Below are positions 1 to 8,877 of a DNA stretch of 12,002 nt, in pieces (positions within the stretch are counted from its first letter, which is position 1; each line of letters starts with the position of its first letter). Source of the stretch: Deltaproteobacteria bacterium (GTDB taxonomy: Bacteria > Desulfobacterota_C > Deferrisomatia > Deferrisomatales > JACRMM01); contig JACRCS010000584.1 of NCBI GenBank assembly GCA_016218905.1, forward strand, positions 1 to 12,002, given 5' to 3'. The notes beneath the pieces are model-generated. The model did no database searches. It was not told where the DNA came from and was given only the letters and a program-made list of their open reading frames with translations. The position numbers were made by a program, and so were the translations under genes.

Positions 1-1
1 A

Positions 2-2971
<2,970 letters not shown>

Positions 2972-2992
2972 GCCGAAGCCCGGTGCAAAGAC

Positions 2993-3024
2993 GGGAAAGG
3001 CCCTCTTCGGAGGGCCTTTCTTGC
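2993..3024 (+). terminator. Rho-independent terminator of rpoC
   Basis: A perfect 10-bp stem, AAAGGCCCTC (2996-3005) with GAGGGCCTTT (3010-3019), closes a UUCG tetraloop (3006-3009). One more G-C pair and two G-U pairs extend the base. The 3' arm ends in TTTCTTGCTT. It starts 22 bases after the rpoC stop and should end the rpoBC transcript before the acyl-CoA genes. Confidence 0.92.
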
Positions 3025-3104
3025 TTCGGGGCGCCGACCAAGTTCGCTAAGCTTGCGCGGAGAGAGGGCGCCGCTACCGCGGCCCCCGTCGAGAGAGGAG
3101 GCAC

Positions 3105-4253
3105 ATGGGACCGCTCAAGGGTGTTCGGGTTCTGGAGTTCGCGGGGATCGGCCCGGGTCCCTTCTGCGCGATGATGCTGTCGGACATGGGGGCCGAGGTG
3201 CTCCGGATCGACCGGAAGCTCCCGCCCGGACCACCGCCGCCGGTCGATCTCTTCAACCCCGGCCGCGCCGGCATCACCAACCGCGGGCGCCGCTCGGTGG
3301 CCCTCGATCTCAAGAAACCCGAAGCGGTGGACGCGGTGCTTCGGCTCGTCGAGCGCGCCGACGCGCTCTTCGAGGGTTTCCGGCCGGGGGTCATGGAGCG
3401 TCTCGGGCTCGGGCCGGCGACGTGCCTCGCGCGGAATCCCCGCCTCGTCTACGGCCGGATGACCGGCTGGGGCCAGGAAGGGCCCCTCGCCCAGACGGCC
3501 GGTCACGACATCAACTACATCTCCCTCTCGGGAGCGCTGCACTCCATCGGCCGCCCCGACTCGCCCCCGGTCCCCCCGCTGAACCTCATCGGAGACTTCG
3601 GGGGCGGAGCCGCCTACCTCGCCTTCGGGATCGTCTGCGGGATCCTCGAGGCCCGCAGTTCCGGAGAGGGGCAGGTCGTCGACGCGGCCATGGTGGACGG
3701 AGCCGCGTCGCTCATGGCCCTCGAGTACACGTCCAAGGCTTTGGGCCTGCGAAGGGGGAGAGGGGCGAACGTCCTCGACGGGGGCGCTCACTACTACGAC
3801 GCCTACGAGTGCGCCGACGGGAAGTACGTCTCCGTCGGCTCGATCGAGCCCCACTTCTACGCGGTATTGTTGGACAAGTGCGGCATCCGCGATCCGGACT
3901 TTCAGCACCAGAACGACGAAAGCCGATGGCCCGAGCTGAAGAAGAAGCTCGCCGCGGTATTCCCTACGAAGACGCGGGAGGAGTGGTGCCGGTTGCTGGA
4001 GGGCACCGATGCCTGCTTCGCACCCGTCCTCGACCTGGACGAGGCGCCGGAAGACGCCCACAACCGGGCGCGGGGGGTCTTCGTGGAAGTCGACGGGCTC
4101 CTGCAGCCGGCGCCTGCCCCACGGTTCAGCCGGACGGTCCCGGAGATTCAAGGACCGCCCCCGCTGCCCGGCGAGCACACGGACGAGGGCCTGCGGGACT
4201 GGGGGCTCACGGAAGAGGAGCTGGGGGCCCTGAGGGCGAGCGGGGCGATCTGA
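3105..4253 (+). CDS. CaiB/BaiF CoA-transferase family protein, alpha-methylacyl-CoA racemase type
   Basis: Probable alpha-methylacyl-CoA racemase (2-methylacyl-CoA epimerase), cytoplasmic. It would interconvert R and S 2-methyl branched acyl-CoAs so that they can enter beta-oxidation. The 382 aa match the length of human AMACR and the family wording along the whole chain. Seen motifs: [20 protein letters not shown] at 6-25, [11 protein letters not shown] near 119, [14 protein letters not shown] at 132-145, [12 protein letters not shown] at 157-168, [11 protein letters not shown] near 224, and IEPHFY at 247-252. The expected catalytic residues of the racemase branch are present: His134, Asp164 and Glu248 (equivalent to His126/Asp156/Glu241 in the mycobacterial enzyme, from memory). 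The ATG is chosen for AGGAGG at 3096-3101, although the spacing is short (3 bases). A thioesterase gene follows after 20 bases, so they are probably cotranscribed. A formyl- or succinyl-CoA transferase role is less likely because the racemase residues are intact. Confidence 0.93.
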   Translation: MGPLKGVRVLEFAGIGPGPFCAMMLSDMGAEVLRIDRKLPPGPPPPVDLFNPGRAGITNRGRRSVALDLKKPEAVDAVLRLVERADALFEGFRPGVMERLGLGPATCLARNPRLVYGRMTGWGQEGPLAQTAGHDINYISLSGALHSIGRPDSPPVPPLNLIGDFGGGAAYLAFGIVCGILEARSSGEGQVVDAAMVDGAASLMALEYTSKALGLRRGRGANVLDGGAHYYDAYECADGKYVSVGSIEPHFYAVLLDKCGIRDPDFQHQNDESRWPELKKKLAAVFPTKTREEWCRLLEGTDACFAPVLDLDEAPEDAHNRARGVFVEVDGLLQPAPAPRFSRTVPEIQGPPPLPGEHTDEGLRDWGLTEEELGALRASGAI

Positions 4254-4273
4254 CTTCGGTCCGGGGCAAGGGC

Positions 4274-4696
4274 ATGGACTTTAGCCTACTCGAGAAGCGC
4301 TTCTTCGAAGCCGCCTTCATCCGTGAACTGGGGATCGAGCTCGTGAGCGCCTCCCCGGGCGAGGCGGCGACGCGTCTCGCGGTGGTCGACCGGTTCCTGC
4401 AGCAGGACGGCTTCGTTCACGCGGGGGTGGTGGCCACGCTGGCAGACCACACCGGCGGCGCGTCGGCCTGGACTCTGGTGAAGCCCCACCAGACGGTCCT
4501 CACCGTCGAGTTCAAGGTCAACTTCCTCAATCCGGCCCGAGGGCCGGTCCTGGACTGTAAGGCCAAGGTCCTGCGGGCCGGAGGTCGGATCACCACCTCG
4601 GAGGCGGACGTCTACTCGGGCGACGGCTCTCACGCGGCCCGTCTGAACATGACCGTGGCCATCGTCGACACCGACCGGATCAGAAAGAAGGGCTGA
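4274..4696 (+). CDS. PaaI-like hotdog-fold acyl-CoA thioesterase
   Basis: Probable acyl-CoA thioesterase of the PaaI/YdiI hotdog family, which hydrolyses acyl-CoA to free acid and CoA in the cytoplasm. The 140-aa length is typical. The family signature QQDGFVHAGVVATLADHTGG lies at 43-62, with His49 and the likely catalytic Asp58. The second half carries the usual strand pattern VEFKVNFLNPA then ITTSEADVYSGDGSHAA. The start is taken at ATG 4274, which begins the conserved region. The frame is open much further upstream, but that part is only a shadow of the racemase gene. The ribosome site is weak (GGGGCAAGGG). It lies 20 bases after the racemase stop, suggesting one acyl-CoA unit. Its last 30 codons are found again, diverged, near 11677-11764. 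Confidence 0.9.
   Translation: MDFSLLEKRFFEAAFIRELGIELVSASPGEAATRLAVVDRFLQQDGFVHAGVVATLADHTGGASAWTLVKPHQTVLTVEFKVNFLNPARGPVLDCKAKVLRAGGRITTSEADVYSGDGSHAARLNMTVAIVDTDRIRKKG
4603..4690 (+). repeat. Direct repeat, copy 1: 3' end of thioesterase gene
   Basis: This segment aligns without gaps to 11677-11764, offset 7,074 bases, same strand, with 9 mismatches in 88 positions by eye (about 90% identical). The first 45 bases differ at one position. This copy lies inside an intact gene; the other copy is a truncated remnant. Confidence 0.9.
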
Positions 4697-4729
4697 AAGC
4701 ATTGGGGCTCGGATCAGAGGAGGCGTTCC

Positions 4730-6652
4730 ATGCTTCGCATCCCAGGAAGAGCAATCCCCTCCGTCGGAAGTCGTCTCGGGTGCCTCCTCGTCTTGCTCGC
4801 CTGGACGGGGTTCGCTTCGGCTGCCGCCTACGCCCCCTCCATCACTTGTACCCGCGACGCGAATCACGACGGAGACGTCGAGGGATGGGACCTGTTCCGT
4901 CTCGCCGCCGCCTCCGGAGCGCCGGGCGGGAGCGGGACGACCGACCTCGCCGCCTTCGCAGCCCGCTTCGGCCGGGGCGACCGCCCGCCGGGCACGCCTC
5001 TGCCGGCAAACATCCGCCTCAGGGGCTTGCGCTGGAACGAGGCGCACAACCGCGAGGTCGCAGAGGACGGCTCGTACCGCGCCCCCAACTGGTACGATCG
5101 AACCGGCAGCGGATGGTTCGACCTGCTCCAAACCACGACGAGCTTCCGTCTGGGCTACGACCAGGGCACGCCACCGGCGGGTTTTACGGATCAGATCCGC
5201 ATCCACGGGTCGCACATCCGATCGGCTACGGAAGGCACCCTCTACGCGACCGTCACGGAGGCCCGGACGTTCATCGACTTTACGGGTCTCTCTCCGGGCC
5301 GGCACTACTACGTGCGTGTGTTCCGGTACGATGCGCGGAACATTCTGATCGACTCTTCCGAGTCGGAATCGTGCTTTACCCTTCAGGAACAGTGGCTGGC
5401 AGGAGAAAAGGAGTACAGCTCGGACTTCTCCTCGGACGACGCCTTCCACGACGCCTGGTATCGGGGCCAGTTCTCCCCGTACACACCACCGTACTTGACT
5501 CCGTACGTCTCTAACGGTTCGCTCGTCATCGAGGATCAATCTCCGTATTCCAGAGTTGCGGGCGCGGAAGCTTGGCACTCCAAGCGGAACTGGAAGCTGG
5601 TGCCGCCCTATCGGCTCTCGTTTCAGTGGAGAGCGTGGAAGGGAAGCAACGGTCTCTGGCCGGAGATCGCGTGCAGCTTCTACAACGGAGAGCAATTCTA
5701 CTCCGGCATCTACTTCACGAATTACATCCCGGGGCAGAACGCGCTCCTCCAGGCCCGCGTGTGGGGGAACCAGCACTCCGTGCAGTCCGGCAGTCTCACG
5801 CCCGATCTCCAGATGCCGGAGTATCTCCAGGAGGGCGTCTGGCACACGGCCGTGTACGATGTCGCCGTGGACGGCGGGCTTACCTGCACGGTCGACGGCG
5901 TGCGTCTGCACCCGACCGCCACGCTGAAGGCCCGCGACTGGATCGCTCCTGCTTCGGTGTGGTTCATGGCGAGCTCCAATGGGAAGGTCGAGTACAGAGA
6001 CATCAAGGTGACCGTCGCGGGGGCGTACACCCCTTGCGCCGGCTTTTTCGACTGGCAGAACCTCCATCTGGTAGACGCGCTGCAGGCGGGCGCAGGGTTC
6101 GAGCGCTACTTCACCTACACCGAGGGCGACGGACGGGCGGTCGGTGCGCTCACCGCGCGCTCAAATCCCGCGTGTTACCGAGCCTTCGGGACGGGTTTCG
6201 GCGAGATCGAGTGGTCCGAGCTGCGGGGGAAAGTGCTGCGGAACGAGGCCGGATACCCGCTTCTCTACCGTACCGGAACTTTCGGCGGGGTTCTGCCGAA
6301 GGTCGTTTCCCCCGACGGTTTCACCGCGCTCCAACTCTGGGGCCGCCAGAAGGCTGGCAGCCTCAAGGTATACGTGCGCAACGCCGAGACCGGTGAGCTC
6401 GTTCCCGACAGCGAGTTGCCCGGTAACAGCTCGGGCTTCGCTCCGGCAGGATGCGATCCCCACGATCGGGTCTACCGCCCCATGACCGTGGACCTCACGG
6501 GAGTGAGGGCGAGGGCCCTTCGCCTCCACGTCGCGGGGTTCTACAACGGCGAGTCCTTGTCCTCCGGTTCCGACGTCCTGAACTACTACCCGAGCGCTCT
6601 CCATGGGGCCGCCTTCGAGTTCGCCGGGGCGCCCAGCAACGCCTCTCCGTGA
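4730..6652 (+). CDS. Secreted multidomain protein of unknown function with dockerin-like Ca-binding loop and LamG/concanavalin-like domain
   Basis: The function is not recognised. The 640-aa product starts at an ATG with a good ribosome site (AGAGGAGG at 4716-4723, 6-base gap) and a signal peptide: basic n-region, hydrophobic core CLLVLLAWTGF, then ASA/AAA cleavage around 31-33. Just after it sits an EF-hand/dockerin-type loop DANHDGDVEGWDL (43-55), with Asp/Asn at positions 1, 3, 5, 7 and Asp at 12. A second half-repeat TTDLAAFAARFGR (70-82) lacks its loop. Residues 150-217 look like a fibronectin type III domain (FTGLSPGRHYYVRVFRYD). Residues 229-432 look like a concanavalin/LamG-like jelly roll (SNGSLVIEDQ, RLSFQWRAW, VEYRDIKVTVA). 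Residues 440-640 are another beta-rich domain. No enzyme motif is visible. A surface binding or glycan-binding role is inference. Its stop overlaps the start of a broken frame (GTGA). Confidence 0.85.
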   Translation: MLRIPGRAIPSVGSRLGCLLVLLAWTGFASAAAYAPSITCTRDANHDGDVEGWDLFRLAAASGAPGGSGTTDLAAFAARFGRGDRPPGTPLPANIRLRGLRWNEAHNREVAEDGSYRAPNWYDRTGSGWFDLLQTTTSFRLGYDQGTPPAGFTDQIRIHGSHIRSATEGTLYATVTEARTFIDFTGLSPGRHYYVRVFRYDARNILIDSSESESCFTLQEQWLAGEKEYSSDFSSDDAFHDAWYRGQFSPYTPPYLTPYVSNGSLVIEDQSPYSRVAGAEAWHSKRNWKLVPPYRLSFQWRAWKGSNGLWPEIACSFYNGEQFYSGIYFTNYIPGQNALLQARVWGNQHSVQSGSLTPDLQMPEYLQEGVWHTAVYDVAVDGGLTCTVDGVRLHPTATLKARDWIAPASVWFMASSNGKVEYRDIKVTVAGAYTPCAGFFDWQNLHLVDALQAGAGFERYFTYTEGDGRAVGALTARSNPACYRAFGTGFGEIEWSELRGKVLRNEAGYPLLYRTGTFGGVLPKVVSPDGFTALQLWGRQKAGSLKVYVRNAETGELVPDSELPGNSSGFAPAGCDPHDRVYRPMTVDLTGVRARALRLHVAGFYNGESLSSGSDVLNYYPSALHGAAFEFAGAPSNASP

Positions 6653-7107
6653 TCGGACAGCTCGCGTACGTGGACCCGGACACGGCGACGGCGGGCGAGA
6701 TCGTCTTCCTCGGGGTTTGCCTGGACACCGATTCGCCGCAAGCGGGCGTGACCGGAAACCGGGTGCTCCTCGGAACCGCCAAGTTTCGAAGACTCGAGTC
6801 GGCCTGGCCAGACCCGAAGGATCAAGAAGCACACTTCGGTGTCCGGCTCGGGCCGGGAAAAGGGGAGGTACCACAATTGCCTGCTTCCAGGTCGACGGAA
6901 GCCTCAACTTGGAAGAGATCGATGGTTTCGACCTCACCGTGGTGCCCGACGACGAGGGGGGCTTCGGCGATTTCCCTGACGTCGTCCACCTTCTACACGA
7001 CAGATACCGACGTCCTCGGCCACCCCGGTCCCTTCGAGCGATTTCCCCTGCTTGCGCGACGGAGGAGCCGAGGAGGAGGCAAGCCGATCAAACAAGATGC
7101 ATTCTAA
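6649..7107 (+). pseudogene. Short beta-rich reading frame with internal frame changes (pseudogene, frameshifted gene or sequencing indels)
   Basis: A GTG at 6649 overlaps the upstream stop (GTGA), giving a 152-aa frame of unknown function. Only parts of that frame look coding. From 6649 to about 6860 the frame has GC-rich third positions and plausible protein (IGQLAYVDPDTATAGEIVFL, GVTGNRVLLGTAKFRRLES). Then it turns into low-quality Ser/Thr/Arg-rich sequence, while the -1 frame becomes protein-like (TTIACFQVDGSLNLEEIDGF, DLTVVPDDEGGFGDFPDVV) until about 6990. After that the first frame looks better again (TFYTTDTDVLGHPGPFERFP). Two compensating frame changes are the simplest reading: a decayed gene, or indels in the homopolymer-rich stretch near 6855-6865. 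There is no signal peptide, so it may be a detached piece of the preceding secreted protein. No family is recognised. Confidence 0.45.
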
Positions 7108-7127
7108 ACTGATATGGTGTATTAGAG
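7090..7127 (+). promoter_or_regulatory. AT-rich island upstream of the cytochrome genes, possible promoter region
   Basis: These 38 bases are only about one-third GC in a roughly two-thirds GC window. They lie about 100 bases before the first cytochrome start. TATGGT (7113-7118) and TATTAG (7120-7125) could act as -10 elements, but I find no convincing -35 partner and no sigma-54 type -24/-12 pair. The rest of the gap up to 7211 is GC-rich and shows nothing further. Confidence 0.25.
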
Positions 7128-7211
7128 GGCAGGTCGAATGCTTTGGGCGCGTCCCGCGGCGCCCCACACGGTCTCGCCGGGGCATGAGCCTCGTGGGTAC
7201 CCAGAACATCC

Positions 7212-7217
7212 GAGGAG
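7212..7217 (+). promoter_or_regulatory. Ribosome binding site that fixes the first cytochrome start
   Basis: GAGGAG lies 7 bases before GTG 7225. No comparable site precedes the longer candidate start at 7138, so the shorter protein is preferred. Confidence 0.7.
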
Positions 7218-7224
7218 ACCTTCC

Positions 7225-8877
7225 GTGCGGAACCGACCTCCCTTCCGGTGCCTTCGTCTCGCGGACCCCGGCGCGGCCGGGCCCCCGGCCGGTGTTTCGA
7301 GGCATCCCCTTCGCTGGGCTCTCACCGTCTCCACCCTGCTCGCGCTCTTCCTCGGCTCTGCCGCTGCCCAGACGGTGCACGAGTACTACACCGCGCAAGG
7401 TCTCGCCTGCGAGCAGTGCCACCCGTGCGGCGCGCGGCCCTGGGCCCATACGGCTTCGTGGATGGACCAGGCCGCGACCGGCTTCCACGCCGCGGCGGCC
7501 AACCAGGGCCTCGGCGCCTGTCAGGGGTGCCACGGCGCAAACCTAGACGGCGTGGGGGGTTCGACGACGGTCGCGTGCGCTCAATGTCACGGGTCCGCCT
7601 GGAAGGCAGACTGCGTCTTCTGCCATGGAGGCGCCGACAATCCGACCGGCGCGCCGCCCAAGGCGACGTGGAGTGGCGTCTCCGACCCGATAAGGACGGG
7701 GACCCACACCTCGCACGTTGCCGCCCCCCACGGGCTGGCGCAGCCCGTCGGCTGCGTCGCCTGCCACTCCGTGCCCGCCGACGCGATGGCTCCGAAGCAC
7801 ATCGACGGCGGCACGGCCGAGGTGACCCTTCTGGGGGTCGGAGGGTTGCCCGCTTGGGACCGCGCCTCCGCGACGTGCGCGAACACCTACTGCCATGGGG
7901 CGACCCTTCAAGGAGGCACTCAGAGGACGCCGGTCTGGACGAGGAACGACGGTTCCCAGCGAACCTGCACCTCCTGCCACGGAGCCCCGCCACCGGCGCC
8001 CCACACCTCGGGCACCTCGTGCGGGAGTTGTCACCCCGGATACAGCCAGACCGCCGTCAACGTCGCCACGCACCTGAACGGCGCCCTCGAGGCGAGCGGG
8101 CAGCACCCGAGCGGTTGGGCCGCGAAGAACCAGCACGGTTACAGCGTGAACACCACCGGCCTCGGGGGCTGCAAGAGCTGCCACGGGAGTGACCTCCAGG
8201 GCGGAAGCACCGGTGTCTCGTGCGCCTCGTGTCACGCGACGGCGGGCTTCTCGAACTGGGACACGAACTGCACCTTCTGCCACGGAAACCGCGCTACCGG
8301 GCGCCAGTCGCCGCCTCTCGACACCCAGGGGCGAAACCTCGCCACGAACGTGAGCGTCGGAAGGCACGACACCCACGTGGCCGCCACCCTCGCCAACGCC
8401 ATCGCCTGCACCCAATGTCATCCGGCCCGCAGTGCGAGCGTGGTCACGGACGCCGATCACGTCGACGGGAACGGCACCGCCGAGGTGACCTTCGGAGGGC
8501 TCGCGAGAACTGGGAGCGTGACTCCAACCTACACCCGCTCGAGCGCCACCTCCGCCTCCTGTGCCTCGACGTACTGCCACGGCAACTTCAGCGGCGGGTC
8601 GACGGCGACCGTGACCTGGACGAGCAGCGCCACGTCCACCTGCACTTCGTGCCACGGCAACCCGCCGGCGACGGGCGAGCACAGCAAGCACGTGAGTGGT
8701 GAAGGGATCGCGTGCTCCACGTGCCACGGAACCGGCTATGCCAGGACCGGCACGAGCACGGGCACGGTTGCAAAGGCCACTCACGTGGACGGCCTCAAGG
8801 CTCTGGTCACCAACCTGGGGTGGAGCTCTACCGCCCGCACCTGTGCCCCGAGCTGTCATTCGAGGGAGTCATGGTAG
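7225..8877 (+). CDS. Exported 16-haem c-type cytochrome, CxxxxCH/CxxCH (Geobacter-type) family
   Basis: Multiheme electron-transfer protein, 550 aa, predicted periplasmic or extracellular. The GTG start at 7225 has a good ribosome site. A signal peptide follows a long n-region: RWALTVSTLLALFLGSAAAQ, cleavage near 48. I count 13 CxxCH motifs, two CxxxxCH (CANTYCH 218-224, CASTYCH 446-452) and one CxxxCH at the end (CAPSCH 540-545). Pairs of a CxxxxCH with a later CTSCHGxPP match the Geobacter C4xCH/C2xCH domain (TIGR01904, from memory). The protein is one leading motif, two seven-haem cassettes (about 87-273 and 294-502) and the final CxxxCH. There are 17 histidines outside the motifs, enough to give nearly every haem a second axial ligand. 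Its stop overlaps the next cytochrome gene by 7 bases. The electron partner and exact location are unknown; there is no lipobox or transmembrane anchor. Confidence 0.93.
   Translation: MRNRPPFRCLRLADPGAAGPPAGVSRHPLRWALTVSTLLALFLGSAAAQTVHEYYTAQGLACEQCHPCGARPWAHTASWMDQAATGFHAAAANQGLGACQGCHGANLDGVGGSTTVACAQCHGSAWKADCVFCHGGADNPTGAPPKATWSGVSDPIRTGTHTSHVAAPHGLAQPVGCVACHSVPADAMAPKHIDGGTAEVTLLGVGGLPAWDRASATCANTYCHGATLQGGTQRTPVWTRNDGSQRTCTSCHGAPPPAPHTSGTSCGSCHPGYSQTAVNVATHLNGALEASGQHPSGWAAKNQHGYSVNTTGLGGCKSCHGSDLQGGSTGVSCASCHATAGFSNWDTNCTFCHGNRATGRQSPPLDTQGRNLATNVSVGRHDTHVAATLANAIACTQCHPARSASVVTDADHVDGNGTAEVTFGGLARTGSVTPTYTRSSATSASCASTYCHGNFSGGSTATVTWTSSATSTCTSCHGNPPATGEHSKHVSGEGIACSTCHGTGYARTGTSTGTVAKATHVDGLKALVTNLGWSSTARTCAPSCHSRESW
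7483..8043 (+). repeat. Seven-haem cassette, copy A
   Basis: First copy of a roughly 190-aa unit in the first cytochrome (residues 87-273). Order of motifs: CQGCH, CAQCH, CVFCH, CVACH, CANTYCH, CTSCH, CGSCH. Landmarks shared with copy C are GFHAxxANxGL, DNxTGAPPKxTW, HVDG/HIDG-like, WDRxxATCxNTYCHG and PPPAPH. The boundaries are approximate, judged at protein level. Confidence 0.8.
8104..8730 (+). repeat. Seven-haem cassette, copy B
   Basis: Second copy in the first cytochrome (residues 294-502), more diverged. Order of motifs: CKSCH, CASCH, CTFCH, CTQCH, CASTYCH, CTSCH, CSTCH. Shared landmarks: GLGGCKSCHGSDLQGG, GRHDTH, DHVDGNGTAEVTF and CTSCHGNPP. It lacks the DNxTGAPP segment of copies A and C. 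Confidence 0.75.
8862..8867 (+). promoter_or_regulatory. Ribosome binding site of the second cytochrome, inside the first gene
   Basis: GAGGGA ends 3 bases before ATG 8871, within the last codons of the first cytochrome. The genes overlap by 7 bases (ATGGTAG), so terminating ribosomes could restart at once. This supports coupled, near-equal synthesis of the two proteins. Confidence 0.5.

Noticed and set aside
3053..4273. Upstream extension of the thioesterase frame (547 aa in total)
   Set aside because: The extension is the shadow of the racemase gene in another frame; family similarity starts at the ATG at 4274.
4286..6067. 593-aa minus-strand ORF
   Set aside because: Antisense to the thioesterase and to the secreted protein, both of which have real motifs and start signals; no domain is visible in it.
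7138..7224. Longer start for the first cytochrome
   Set aside because: There is no ribosome site near 7138 and the added residues are not signal-like; GTG 7225 has GAGGAG at ideal spacing.
8712..8870. Longer start for the second cytochrome
   Set aside because: This stretch lies wholly within the first cytochrome gene in another frame; the signal peptide begins after ATG 8871.
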